Of a stretch of 64,000 nucleotides of DNA, positions 24,635-33,569 are shown in pieces. The notes beneath the pieces were generated by a model. It saw only the letters and a list, made by a program, of their open reading frames with translations. It had not been told where the DNA came from and did no database searches. Positions within the stretch are counted from its first letter, which is position 1, and every line of letters starts with the position of its first letter. A program made the translations under genes and the position numbers. This DNA is from Bacillota bacterium (GTDB lineage Bacteria > Bacillota > Clostridia > Christensenellales > Aristaeellaceae): positions 90,170-154,169 of the forward strand of contig JAEZQK010000032.1 of NCBI GenBank assembly GCA_023413135.1. The letters run 5' to 3'.

Positions 24635-26667
24635 AAAAGCTGTTTGACAATGTGCTGACATTATTTGTGATAGGCGTCATATTCCTGCTGATCATCCCGC
24701 TGGGCACAGGAATATTGGACATGATGCTCATCGTCAACATCGCGCTGTCGCTGACCATCCTCCTGATTGCTATGTATATCAAGGAAGCGCTGGAGTTTTC
24801 AGTGTTTCCCTCAGTGCTGCTGGTAACCACGCTGCTTCGGGTAGCGCTGAACGTATCCTCCACGCGGCTGATCCTGGGCAATGGCGGCAATGCGGGCAAG
24901 GTCATCCATACCTTCGGCCAATACGTGATCGGCGGCAATCCGGTGGTGGGCTTCATTATCTTCCTGATCATCGTGGTGGTGCAGTTCATCGTCATCACCA
25001 AGGGCGCCGAGCGCGTGGCGGAAGTGGCGGCCCGCTTTACGTTGGATGCCATGCCCGGAAAGCAGATGGCTATCGACGCCGACCTGAACGCCGGACTCAT
25101 CAACGATGAGACCGCCAAGGTACGCAGGCAAAAGATACAGCGGGAAGCAGACTTTTACGGCTCCATGGACGGCGCATCCAAATTTATTAAAGGCGACGCT
25201 ATCGTTTCTATTATCATATTGTTCATCAACAGTATCGGCGGCATCATCATCGGCATGGTACAGGGCGGCGGAAGCTTTACCGATGTGCTGAATACCTATA
25301 TCACCGCTACGGTGGGCGACGGCCTGGTATCCCAGATCCCGGCGCTCTTGATCTCCACGGCCACGGGCATGGTGGTGACAAGGGCGGCATCCGTCAACAG
25401 CCTGAGCGAGGATCTCAAAACACAAATCGTTTCCTATCCTATCGTGCTGATGATTACTGGCGGCGTGCTGATGGCCATGTCGATGCTTCCCGGCTTCCCG
25501 GTGCTCATCCTTTTGACGGTGGGCGGAGCGCTGATTTTGCTGGCTTCCAGGCTGCAAAGAAGGAAGGCATCGTCAGCCCCTGTGCCTGAATCCGACCTAC
25601 CCGTCAGCGAAACGGAATTCTACAAGAATACCGACAATATTTATTCCCTGCTTTCCGTGGAACCCGTCGAGGTGGAAGTGGGCTACAGCCTGGTCCCGCT
25701 GGTGGATGAAAGCAAAGGCGGCAACTTCATCAACCGTGTGGTCATGCTGCGCCGGCAGTTTGCGGAGGATATGGGTATGGTGTTGCCATCTGTCACGCTT
25801 AGGGACAACGCCGGGCTGGGCATCAACGAATACGTGATCAAGCTAAAGGGTGAGGAAGTGGCCCGAGGCGAAGTGCTGGCCGACCATTACCTGGCCATGA
25901 ACGCCATCAGTGATGCACAGGAAATAGAAGGCATCGATACGCTTGAACCGGCCTTCAAGCTCCCCGCCAAATGGATCACGGCGGATACCAGGGAATATGC
26001 GCAGATGAGCGGCTATACCATCATCGATCCTTTGTCGGTGATCATCACCCATCTGTCGGAGATCATTAAAAAGCATGCCCATGAGCTGTTCTCACGCAAA
26101 GACATGATGCATCTTTTGGACAACCTGCGCAAAACCCACAAGGAGCTGTTGGACGACATCGTGCCAAACGTGGTCCCTCATGTGGAGCTTCAAAAGGTAC
26201 TGTGCAACCTATTGTCCGAGCGGATCCCCATCCGCGATCTGCCCACCATACTGGAAACGCTCAGCGAGCATATGCCTACGGTGAAGGACACCGACCTCTT
26301 GACCGAATACGTTCGCCAGGCGCTCAAGCGCACCATCACCCGCAAGTATGCCCAGGATGGCAACCTGAAGGTGATCACCCTGAATCCCGAAATCGAGAAC
26401 CTGATCATGAACGGCGTGCGCAAGTCCGGCAACAACTCCTACGTATCGTTGGAACCGAATGTGCTGCAAAACATTGTGAGTTCCCATATGAAGGAGGAAA
26501 ACAGGCTCAAGGACCGGCTGGGGGATGTGGTGGTGCTCACTTCGCCCGTAGTGCGCTGCTATTACAGGCGGCTGATGGAACAGTTCTCCGCGGAAGCGGT
26601 GGTGCTTTCCTTCAGCGAGATCAATCAGGATGTGAATATTCAGGCGCTTGGCACCATCTCGATCTGA
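24631..26667 (+). CDS. flhA: Flagellar export apparatus protein FlhA
   Basis: 678 residues. About eight N-terminal membrane helices are joined by the conserved FHIPEP-type loop (ERVAEVAARFTLDAMPGKQMAIDADLNAGLI). The cytoplasmic C-terminal domain forms the nonameric ring that receives chaperone-substrate pairs. In many Clostridia flhF and flhG follow; here fliA comes next, with neither present. Confidence 0.96.
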   Translation: MKKLFDNVLTLFVIGVIFLLIIPLGTGILDMMLIVNIALSLTILLIAMYIKEALEFSVFPSVLLVTTLLRVALNVSSTRLILGNGGNAGKVIHTFGQYVIGGNPVVGFIIFLIIVVVQFIVITKGAERVAEVAARFTLDAMPGKQMAIDADLNAGLINDETAKVRRQKIQREADFYGSMDGASKFIKGDAIVSIIILFINSIGGIIIGMVQGGGSFTDVLNTYITATVGDGLVSQIPALLISTATGMVVTRAASVNSLSEDLKTQIVSYPIVLMITGGVLMAMSMLPGFPVLILLTVGGALILLASRLQRRKASSAPVPESDLPVSETEFYKNTDNIYSLLSVEPVEVEVGYSLVPLVDESKGGNFINRVVMLRRQFAEDMGMVLPSVTLRDNAGLGINEYVIKLKGEEVARGEVLADHYLAMNAISDAQEIEGIDTLEPAFKLPAKWITADTREYAQMSGYTIIDPLSVIITHLSEIIKKHAHELFSRKDMMHLLDNLRKTHKELLDDIVPNVVPHVELQKVLCNLLSERIPIRDLPTILETLSEHMPTVKDTDLLTEYVRQALKRTITRKYAQDGNLKVITLNPEIENLIMNGVRKSGNNSYVSLEPNVLQNIVSSHMKEENRLKDRLGDVVVLTSPVVRCYYRRLMEQFSAEAVVLSFSEINQDVNIQALGTISI

Positions 26668-26705
26668 AAAGGCGCTTCGCGTAGAGCATGGCGGGTGGGA
26701 GGAGC

Positions 26706-27479
26706 ATGAACTACTACAAGGATCAGTCGAAAAAGATAGACGAGCAGACCTGGCAGCGGTACGAAAAGACCAGGGATGTGGGGCTGCGCAATGAAATCCT
26801 GATGGCTTACCTGTATATTGTGACTTGCAGCCTCAAACGGTCGCAAATGATTGCCGCCAACCGGGATGATATGGAGGATTTGGCCAATCATGGCATCCTG
26901 GAACTGATCAACTGCATCGACCGGTATGACTATAAACGTGGCGTACAGTTCGATTCTTTCGCTTCTATCCGGGTGCGCGGCGCTATCATCGATTACCTTC
27001 GCAAAAAGGAATGGCTGCCGCGGGACATCCACCAAAAGATTAGGCTGGCCAACAAAATGAGCCAGCAAATGCAAAACGAGCTGGGCAGGCCCCCGGGAGA
27101 CAGCGAATTGGCCCAGCGGCTGGACATGACGGAAGTGGAGCTGAGCAGGCTGCGCGTGGATGAAATGAGCTACCATGTGCTGGCGCTGGAGGAAACGCTG
27201 CCCCACGGCAATATGTCGGTGATGGACGCCATCGAGGATACAACGGCCCACACGCCGGAGCACAGGCTTTTGCAGAAGGATTTCAAAAGCCAACTGGCTG
27301 CCTATATCGATATGTTGGATGAGAAGGAAAGGATCGTTATCTCCCTGTACTATTATGAAGAGTTGAAGCTTAGGGAAATTGCCTTCGTTCTGGGGCTGAC
27401 GGTGCCAAGGGTTTCCCAGATCCATTCCAAGGCACTTGGAAAACTCAAGCAGCGGATCATGGAATACATGAACGAATAA
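26706..27479 (+). CDS. fliA: Flagellar sigma factor FliA (sigma-28/SigD)
   Basis: 257 residues from the ATG at 26706, preceded by GGGAGGAGC. Region 2 spans residues 28-95 (the ...LANHGILELINCIDRYDYKRGVQFDSFASIRVRGAIIDYLRK segment), region 3 includes LGRPPGDSELAQRL, and region 4 carries the helix-turn-helix LKLREIAFVLGLTVPRVSQIHSKAL. It directs RNA polymerase to late flagellar promoters (TAAA, about 15 bases, GCCGATAT). Such promoters lie upstream of flgM and fliD in this window. Its activity should be held by FlgM, encoded 1.5 kb downstream. Confidence 0.95.
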   Translation: MNYYKDQSKKIDEQTWQRYEKTRDVGLRNEILMAYLYIVTCSLKRSQMIAANRDDMEDLANHGILELINCIDRYDYKRGVQFDSFASIRVRGAIIDYLRKKEWLPRDIHQKIRLANKMSQQMQNELGRPPGDSELAQRLDMTEVELSRLRVDEMSYHVLALEETLPHGNMSVMDAIEDTTAHTPEHRLLQKDFKSQLAAYIDMLDEKERIVISLYYYEELKLREIAFVLGLTVPRVSQIHSKALGKLKQRIMEYMNE

Positions 27480-27496
27480 AAAGGGGAGGTATCATC

Positions 27497-28234
27497 ATGA
27501 ACAATGCCGTATACATAGCAACCACCGGGCTTTTAAACAGGGCAAGGGCGCTGGATGTGACGGCCAACAACCTGGCAAACGCCGGTGTCGCAGGCTTTAA
27601 ACGCGAAGAGCTGATCACCTCCACTTTTAACGAGCAGGTGATGCTGCGCGTAGAAGACAGCGGCGCGGAGGAGATAGGCACAGGGAACCACGGTGCCATC
27701 GGGGATGCGGTCTATTTAGACCTTGCCCAGGGTGCGGTGGAAGCAACGGGGCGGACGCTGGACGTTGCCATCCTGGGCGACGGATTCTTTGCCGTGGAAG
27801 ACCAGCAGGGCGTAGATGGGCTGACCCGCAACGGCAGTTTTCAAATCGATGCGGACGGATATCTTGTGACCTCCGGCGGCGCTTACGTGCTGTCACAAAA
27901 CGGACGCCTGCAATTGGATGCGGGTGAGATTGCCATCACCGAAACGGGGGAAATCACCGTAAACGGACAAAACGCGGGCGAGCTTTTGATCGTTGTCCCG
28001 CAGGATGCTGGAGCGCTGGTGAAACAGGAGAATGGACTGTTTGAAAGGCCGGCGGGCAATGGGGAGTTTCAGGGCCGGATCCTTCAGGGACATCTGGAAC
28101 GTGCAAATGTGGACATGGTGGAGGAGATGGCGGCCATGATGGCATCCTCCCGTGCCTTTCAATCCTGCGGGCAGGTCCTCCGTATACTGGATGCGGTCAA
28201 TCAAAAAACCGTTAACGAAATCGGGCGCGCATAA
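27497..28234 (+). CDS. Flagellar rod protein, FlgF/FlgG family (FlhO-type)
   Basis: 245 residues. N-terminal VYIATTGLLNRARALDVTANNLANAGVAGFKRE and C-terminal HLERANVDMVEEMAAMMASSRAFQSCGQVLRILDAV are the axial-protein ends; ILGDGFFAVED is the internal family motif. With the next gene it forms the usual Firmicutes pair (FlhO/FlhP in Bacillus) that builds the distal rod. GGGGAGG precedes the ATG. Confidence 0.9.
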   Translation: MNNAVYIATTGLLNRARALDVTANNLANAGVAGFKREELITSTFNEQVMLRVEDSGAEEIGTGNHGAIGDAVYLDLAQGAVEATGRTLDVAILGDGFFAVEDQQGVDGLTRNGSFQIDADGYLVTSGGAYVLSQNGRLQLDAGEIAITETGEITVNGQNAGELLIVVPQDAGALVKQENGLFERPAGNGEFQGRILQGHLERANVDMVEEMAAMMASSRAFQSCGQVLRILDAVNQKTVNEIGRA

Positions 28235-28272
28235 GACGCCCGGTACTTTTCGGAATGCGAGGAGGGGTTCCT

Positions 28273-28971
28273 GTGATCAACGGCTTTTATGCGGCCAAGT
28301 CGGGCGTGAAGGCATTTCAGACCGGCCTGGATGTAAACGCCAACAACATCGCCAACGCAAATACCCAAGGCTATAAGGCGCAAACTGCAAGCTTCACCGA
28401 CCTGATGTACACCAACGCACAGGGGTCGGAAATCCTTACGGGCAACGGCGCAAGGCTTGCCGCTACTGCATTGCAGGCAGAGCAGGGAGGGCTTGGACAG
28501 GATGGGGAAAGGAGTGTCGCCATCCAAGGCGACGGCTTCTTTGCTATAGAAAGCGTGCAGGGCGACACGGTCTATACCCGGTCGGGAGGCTTTTCCCTTT
28601 CTTCGGAGGGCAATGAACTCTACCTGGTTTTGCCGGATGGCGGGTATGTGCTGGATGAAAACGACCGGCGCATCACGGTGGACGACGGCGACTTGCGGGC
28701 GGCGGTCCATCAGGCGGCGCTGTACTCCTTTCCCAATCCCGATGCGCTGATGGCGCTGGGCAACGGCCGGTATGCCCCCACGGAGGCCTCCGGCGAGGCA
28801 GCCCGGGACAATGCTTCACAGCTTGTGGAAAGTGCTTTTGAACTGTCCAATGTGGATCTCGTATCGGAAATGACGCGCATGATGATTAACCAGCGGGGTG
28901 TGCAATTCAACCTGCGCATGCTGCAGACGGCGGATGAACTGGAACAGGTCGTAAACAACCTTAGAACATGA
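28273..28971 (+). CDS. Flagellar rod protein, FlgG family (FlhP-type)
   Basis: 232 residues from the GTG at 28273, after GGAGGGG. N-terminus INGFYAAKSGVKAFQTGLDVNANNIANANTQGYKAQ, middle IQGDGFFAIESVQGDTVYTRSGGFSLS, and C-terminus FELSNVDLVSEMTRMMINQRGVQFNLRMLQTADEL. It is paralogous to the preceding gene and to FlgE; the pair forms the distal rod between FlgB/FlgC/FliE and the hook. Confidence 0.9.
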   Translation: MINGFYAAKSGVKAFQTGLDVNANNIANANTQGYKAQTASFTDLMYTNAQGSEILTGNGARLAATALQAEQGGLGQDGERSVAIQGDGFFAIESVQGDTVYTRSGGFSLSSEGNELYLVLPDGGYVLDENDRRITVDDGDLRAAVHQAALYSFPNPDALMALGNGRYAPTEASGEAARDNASQLVESAFELSNVDLVSEMTRMMINQRGVQFNLRMLQTADELEQVVNNLRT

Positions 28972-28989
28972 TTTGATTTTACAATATGC

Positions 28990-29016
28990 TAAACTTCGCA
29001 TGGAAAATATCGATAT
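28990..29016 (+). promoter_or_regulatory. Sigma-28 (FliA) promoter for flgM
   Basis: TAAA at 28990-28993, 15-base spacer, ATCGATAT at 29009-29016 (six of eight bases of GCCGATAT), about 20 bases before the flgM start. A sigma-28 promoter here would make flgM and the hook-filament genes late genes. Confidence 0.6.
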
Positions 29017-29035
29017 ATAAAGCGGGTGATAGATC

Positions 29036-29341
29036 ATGAAGATCAACAGAGCGCAGATTGATAAGCTCTATGGTGCCATGATGGCGCAAAACCTCGCATC
29101 AACCCAGAAAGAGGCCAAGAAGCAGGCTGGTATTGACAAGGATAGCCTTGTCTTGTCCAGTGCGGCCAAAGGCTACTCCGAGCTGGACGGGGTTGTAAAC
29201 ATGGTGGTCAGCGAAGCCACGAAAGCGACTCCGGCGGAAAGGCTTCTGCTTTTGAAAAACGAGATTGCCAAGGGTACCTACCGCATCTCGGCCGAGGATA
29301 TTGCTCAGGCCATGCTCTATGGCGTTGAAGCCAAGGAGTAA
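29036..29341 (+). CDS. flgM: Anti-sigma-28 factor FlgM
   Basis: 101 residues, typical length. The N-terminus KINRAQIDKLYGAM and the C-terminal helix AERLLLLKNEIAKGTYRISAEDIAQAML are the FlgM family pattern; the C-terminal half binds FliA. In species with export-coupled control, FlgM leaves through the completed hook and frees FliA. Followed at once by flgN, flgK and flgL, the standard order. Confidence 0.93.
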   Translation: MKINRAQIDKLYGAMMAQNLASTQKEAKKQAGIDKDSLVLSSAAKGYSELDGVVNMVVSEATKATPAERLLLLKNEIAKGTYRISAEDIAQAMLYGVEAKE

Positions 29342-29347
29342 GGCCTG

Positions 29348-29779
29348 ATGAATGATTTGCCGGGGCTGCAGGAGGTCCTTCGCGTGCAGCTGAACGTTCA
29401 CAGGAAGCTGCTTAAGCTGGAGGAGGAAAAAACCCGTTTACTTTTAGTTGGCGATGCAGAAAAATTGCTCCCGTTGCTCAACGACCAGCAGGCCCTTATT
29501 ATGCAAAATAAGGAACTGGAGAAGCGGCGGAGCGCCATGTGTGAAATGGCAGCATACCCAACGCTGCGGGAGCTGGTGGAGTCCGGCCCGGAGTGCAAGG
29601 CTCTGTTGGGAACGGTTTTTGAAGAACTCTCCACGGTTGTGCTGACGCTGAAAAAGAAGTGTTCGCTCAACAAAAAGCTTGCGGAGACCCGCCTTCAAAC
29701 CATACGTTTCCTGCTGGGCCAGTCTGGACAGGATTCCGGCGCAAACACCTACACCAGAAACGTGCAGGCGAAGGGCTGA
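29348..29779 (+). CDS. flgN: Flagellar export chaperone FlgN
   Basis: 143 residues, all helical. The FlgN pattern LQEVLRVQLNVHRKLLKLEEEKTRLLLVGDAEKLLPLLNDQQALI is clear. FlgN escorts the hook-filament junction proteins FlgK and FlgL, encoded next. Six bases after flgM. Confidence 0.9.
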   Translation: MNDLPGLQEVLRVQLNVHRKLLKLEEEKTRLLLVGDAEKLLPLLNDQQALIMQNKELEKRRSAMCEMAAYPTLRELVESGPECKALLGTVFEELSTVVLTLKKKCSLNKKLAETRLQTIRFLLGQSGQDSGANTYTRNVQAKG

Positions 29780-29799
29780 GAATGGGCAAGAGGTAGCAG

Positions 29800-31218
29800 A
29801 TGAGAGCAACATTTTATGCGTTTGAGGCCGCCAAAAGCGGCTTGACGGCCGCCCAGGCAGGGCTGGATGTGACGGCAAACAACATAGCCAACCAGTCCAC
29901 CGAAGGGTACAGCAGGCAGATGGTGGAGCAGTCTGCAACCGCCAGTGGCGGTGACCGGTACAGGCTGGCTCAGCACAATATTCTTTCCTATAGCATGGGT
30001 GTGGATGTGAAAGGTACCCGCCAAATCCGGGACCAGTTTCTGGACATTCGCTATCGCAGCGCAAACGCGCAAAATAGCGCGATTACCAAATCCCTGTCTA
30101 TCCTGACGGATATGGAGAACAGCCTGGATGAGACGCAGACCGACGGGCTGAATGTGATGTTTCAGGATCTTTATGCGCAGCTGCAAACACTGTCGCAAAA
30201 TGCCGGGGAAGTGGAGTTTTCAAGCCTGGTGCGCTCCAGCGCACAGAAGGTGACGCAGACCATCAACCACTATGCTGCCCAGCTTAATAACATCAGCACC
30301 CAGGAAATGGATTCCGTGGCTATCGGGGTCAAAGACGTCAACACACTGCTTGGCAAGATTGATACGATCAATCATTCCATACAGGCCGCGAAGCTGCAAA
30401 ATAACCCCACCAATGAGCTGAACGACACCCGCAACCAGTTTCTTGACCAGCTTTCTTCCTACATGGATATTTCGGTGACCAATCATGATGACGGAACCTT
30501 GAGCATTAAGGCGGGCGGAGCGTTTTTGCTGGATGCACCGAATAATACCGTGGCTGCGGTAACGGTGACGGGCGGACCAGGCAGCGTGAACATTTTGGCT
30601 GACGGAAACACGTTGAATCTTCCGGCTGGATCGCTTTTCGGGTCCATGCAGGTATTAAACGGCAAGGGCAGCTACGCAGGGGTGGGGGAGAGCGATTACC
30701 GCGGCATTCCATATTACCTGGCGTCCCTTGACAGCCTGGCTGACAGTTTTACCACCACCTTCAATGCCATTAACGGTGGGCCGCTGTTTACGGGTACTAC
30801 CGCATCGACTATCGCCATCTCCAGCCAATGGCTCAACAATCCCAACTATATTCGGGCCACCAACGATGCGGATCAGGAAGCAGGCAAGAACGATAACATC
30901 ATGCAGTTTATCGAAGCCATGGATGAGGGAAGGGATATTTCCCCCTACTTCAATGGAAACTTTGAGGAATTCACCCTGGCAATGATGACGGACGTTGCCA
31001 TCGATGTGAGCTATTCCAAGGATATCGCAGAGACCAGCGATTTGGTGATGGCTTCCATCACAAACCAGCGGGAATCGGTGATGGGTGTTTCCGTCAATGA
31101 GGAAACAGTCAACCTGATGAAGTATCAGCGGGCATTTGAGGCATCCTCCCGGGTGATCACGGTGCTGGACGAGGCGCTGGATATTTTGATCAACAGGATG
31201 GGCCTTGTGGGCCGCTAA
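29800..31218 (+). CDS. flgK: Flagellar hook-associated protein FlgK
   Basis: 472 residues. The N-terminal axial motif FEAAKSGLTAAQAGLDVTANNIANQSTEGYSRQMVEQ and the C-terminal VNLMKYQRAFEASSRVITVLDEALDILINRMGLVGR are textbook HAP1. It forms the first junction layer between hook and filament. The central region is variable and carries no enzyme motif. Confidence 0.95.
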   Translation: MRATFYAFEAAKSGLTAAQAGLDVTANNIANQSTEGYSRQMVEQSATASGGDRYRLAQHNILSYSMGVDVKGTRQIRDQFLDIRYRSANAQNSAITKSLSILTDMENSLDETQTDGLNVMFQDLYAQLQTLSQNAGEVEFSSLVRSSAQKVTQTINHYAAQLNNISTQEMDSVAIGVKDVNTLLGKIDTINHSIQAAKLQNNPTNELNDTRNQFLDQLSSYMDISVTNHDDGTLSIKAGGAFLLDAPNNTVAAVTVTGGPGSVNILADGNTLNLPAGSLFGSMQVLNGKGSYAGVGESDYRGIPYYLASLDSLADSFTTTFNAINGGPLFTGTTASTIAISSQWLNNPNYIRATNDADQEAGKNDNIMQFIEAMDEGRDISPYFNGNFEEFTLAMMTDVAIDVSYSKDIAETSDLVMASITNQRESVMGVSVNEETVNLMKYQRAFEASSRVITVLDEALDILINRMGLVGR

Positions 31219-31237
31219 ACGGTAGGAGGTGAAGCGC

Positions 31238-32206
31238 ATGCGCCTGACAAACGCCATGATGGCAAATAATTACCTGAGGGATTTGAACCGGAACACGAAG
31301 GAATTAACTGATCTGAACACAAAGGTCACCGCCCAGCGGAAGTTTTTGAAAATGTCGGAGGATCCGGCTTCCGCTCTGGCTGCGTTTGGCGTGCGCAAGC
31401 ACCTTTCCCGCATTGATATGTACGTAAGAACGCTGCACGATAGCCAGGGGCTGCTGGATGAGGCGGAAATCTCCTTGTCCTCCATCACCGATACGGCTTC
31501 CAGTGCTCTGACCCAGGTGATGCAGGGCATTACGGGAACCAGCGATGAAAATGACCGCAAGGTGATCGCCGCATCGCTGCGGAGCTTTCAGGAATCGCTC
31601 CTGGGCGCCGCCAATGCGAAATTCTCTGATAAATATATCTTTGGCGGCGTGGGCTTTGAGGATATGCCCTTTACGCTGGACGGGTCCGGGAACCTGCTTT
31701 ATCATGGCCAGAACGTGGATTCCGGCTCGTTTGGCCCGGAACACAGGTATGTGGATATTGGGCTGGGCCTTTCCATTAATGGTTCCGGCGAGGTATTATC
31801 CCAATCTGCCATGGATACGGCCTATTCCGGCGCGGCCTTGATGGGTACGGGCGTAGACGGAAACAGTATCTCCAACAATCTGTACCAGTTGCTGGGCCAG
31901 ATCGCCGACAAGCTGGAAAGCGGCGACCTTACGAACATGGATCTGTATATTCAAAAGCTGGAATCAAAGTCCGACGATATCCGGATGCAGTATGTGGGCA
32001 TAGGGGAGAAGGCCAATTACATCTCCTACTTTGCCGACCGGCTGGACCGGGAGAAGATTGCCGCTTCGGCCAAACAGAACGAACTGGAAACCTTAAGCCT
32101 GGAGGAAGGCATTATGCAGTTCTCCGAGCAGGAGCTTATATACAATGCCTGTTTGCAGATGGGTACAAAAATTCTGCAGCCTTCCCTGCTGGATTATCTC
32201 AGTTAA
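31238..32206 (+). CDS. flgL: Flagellar hook-associated protein FlgL
   Basis: 322 residues from the ATG at 31238, which follows AGGAGGTGA at ideal spacing; the GTG at 31229 lies within that site. N-terminal flagellin-like helix MRLTNAMMANNYLRDLNRNTKELTDLNTKVTAQRKFLKMSEDPASAL. The C-terminal helix ends in MGTKILQPSLLDYL. Second junction protein (HAP3). Confidence 0.93.
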   Translation: MRLTNAMMANNYLRDLNRNTKELTDLNTKVTAQRKFLKMSEDPASALAAFGVRKHLSRIDMYVRTLHDSQGLLDEAEISLSSITDTASSALTQVMQGITGTSDENDRKVIAASLRSFQESLLGAANAKFSDKYIFGGVGFEDMPFTLDGSGNLLYHGQNVDSGSFGPEHRYVDIGLGLSINGSGEVLSQSAMDTAYSGAALMGTGVDGNSISNNLYQLLGQIADKLESGDLTNMDLYIQKLESKSDDIRMQYVGIGEKANYISYFADRLDREKIAASAKQNELETLSLEEGIMQFSEQELIYNACLQMGTKILQPSLLDYLS

Positions 32207-32233
32207 TAGAAACAACAAATGTAGGTGGATGGG

Positions 32234-32728
32234 ATGAGGATCGAAAAAGTTTTCTTGATGTATGAGATCACACCGGCCCAGCTTTTGTACAAGTCGACGC
32301 CGGCGCAAATGCAGATCTCCGTTAAACGGGGAGGTATGCAGATGAAAAACGATCCCATACGGATGGAGCTTGACAATAGGCAGTTTTTCGATTCCATCGG
32401 CATCAAGGGCATTCGTACCCAGGCACAGGAGAAGATCCAAAAAGGGAAGGATGCCGCGCTTCACGCGGCGGGGCAGTATACCAGGCAAAAGAACGCAATG
32501 ACAGGTCCGGATGCGGTGACTATATCCCAGATTGTAGTCCAAGAGGCGCGGGAGCCGGTGAAAACAGTGCTTGCCTTCCTGCCTGAAGCAAAGCCAAAGA
32601 CGAGCTGGAGCGGCGGAGAACTGAACATGCGGTTCATCAAGGATAAGGTGGAAATCTCCTGGAAGCCCCCTGAACTTGAGTTTACGTATGTGCCTTATTC
32701 GATCGATATCCGCGCGGAAAAACGGTGA
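32234..32728 (+). CDS. DUF6470 (YviE-like) flagellar-locus protein
   Basis: 164 residues from the ATG at 32234, after AGGTGG. It matches in position and layout the uncharacterised YviE protein, found between flgL and fliW in Bacillus and many Clostridia. The N-terminal MYEITPAQLLYKSTPAQMQIS segment and C-terminal SWKPPELEFTYVPYSIDI are recognisable. The C-terminal WKPPE stretch and beta-rich ending are conserved-looking, but no function is known. Probably cytoplasmic. Confidence 0.78.
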   Translation: MRIEKVFLMYEITPAQLLYKSTPAQMQISVKRGGMQMKNDPIRMELDNRQFFDSIGIKGIRTQAQEKIQKGKDAALHAAGQYTRQKNAMTGPDAVTISQIVVQEAREPVKTVLAFLPEAKPKTSWSGGELNMRFIKDKVEISWKPPELEFTYVPYSIDIRAEKR

Positions 32729-32784
32729 ACCTCATGCATTTGGAAAATGGGCATTCGGCGCTTTGCGCCCGGGAGGAGAAGGGC

Positions 32785-33222
32785 ATGTTGATCCACACAA
32801 AGGATTACGACTTTGTGACGGTCAAGGAGGAGGACATCATCAACTTTCCCGAAGGTGTATATGCCTTCGAAAGCAGCAAACGGTTTGTGGTGCTGGACAC
32901 CAACTCCAATGCGGGCATCATGCAATTGCAGTGCGCCCAGGCGCAGTCTCCAAGATTTATTATACTGGATCCCTTTATGTTTCTGGAGGATTATGCCCCC
33001 CAAGTGCCGGAGGAGGCCATGAAAAAGCTGAAGGCCGCCTCCCTGGAGCAATTGAGCTTCTTCGTGATCGCCGTGATCCCCGAAAACATCGGCCTCACCA
33101 CCGTTAACCTGAAAAGCCCAGTGGTGATCAACTTCAAAGAACGCCTGGGCATGCAGGTGATGCTGGAAAATGCTGATTATTCCGTCCGCTTCCGCCTGTT
33201 CGACCAGGAAAGGGCGGGATGA
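32785..33222 (+). CDS. fliW: Flagellar assembly factor FliW
   Basis: 145 residues from the ATG at 32785, preceded by GGGAGGAG; an earlier ATG at 32725 has no good site. FEGVYAF-type core INFPEGVYAFESSKRFVVLD and NLKSPVVINFKERLGMQVML are typical. FliW binds flagellin or CsrA: when flagellin has been exported, free FliW sequesters CsrA and flagellin translation resumes. Its stop overlaps the csrA start. Confidence 0.94.
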   Translation: MLIHTKDYDFVTVKEEDIINFPEGVYAFESSKRFVVLDTNSNAGIMQLQCAQAQSPRFIILDPFMFLEDYAPQVPEEAMKKLKAASLEQLSFFVIAVIPENIGLTTVNLKSPVVINFKERLGMQVMLENADYSVRFRLFDQERAG

Positions 33223-33455
33223 GGATGCTAGTCATCACCAGGCAGCCCGGAGACAGCATCCTGATCGGCGAGGACATCAAGGTCATCATCCTGGAGGTCA
33301 GCGGCGACAAGATCAAGATCGGCATCGACGCCCCCCGAAGCGTGCGCATCATGCGCAGCGAGGTGCTGGATACGGAAAAGAGCAATCAAGAGGCCGAGCT
33401 TTCAGGCGGCGCCCAAGCGCTGGAATCCCTCAAGAAAAAACTTACCCCCAAGTGA
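33219..33455 (+). CDS. csrA: Carbon storage regulator CsrA
   Basis: 78 residues. MLVITRQPGDSILIGEDIKVIILEV, then IKIGIDAPRSVRIMRSEV, form the RNA-binding beta-swapped dimer. The C-terminal tail is longer than in enterobacteria. It represses translation by binding GGA motifs in leaders, and two strong candidates lie just ahead of the flagellin genes. Start either ATG 33219 (overlapping the fliW stop) or 33225, which matches the usual MLV start. Confidence 0.95.
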   Translation: MRMLVITRQPGDSILIGEDIKVIILEVSGDKIKIGIDAPRSVRIMRSEVLDTEKSNQEAELSGGAQALESLKKKLTPK

Positions 33456-33526
33456 CCCCGGGCCCATTTACTTTGTGCATAAGCCGCTTTGCTGGGTACG
33501 GGCAATCCGGCTTTAGCAAATAAGCT

Positions 33527-33563
33527 GCGGGAAAGGAATCCCGCAGAGAAAATTCAAGGAGGA
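33527..33563 (+). promoter_or_regulatory. Predicted CsrA binding site in the leader of the first flagellin gene
   Basis: GCGGGA (33527-33532) pairs with TCCCGC (33539-33544), exposing AAGGAA in a hexaloop. A second GGA lies in the ribosome site AAGGAGGA (33556-33563). The loop GGA plus ribosome-site GGA arrangement is that of the Bacillus hag leader bound by CsrA. Confidence 0.7.
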
Positions 33564-33569
33564 AGCCCT

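Noticed and set aside
27497..28971. Second copy of the hook protein gene flgE
   Set aside because: The two genes share axial-protein ends with FlgE, but order after fliA and lengths fit the FlgF/FlgG (FlhO/FlhP) rod pair.
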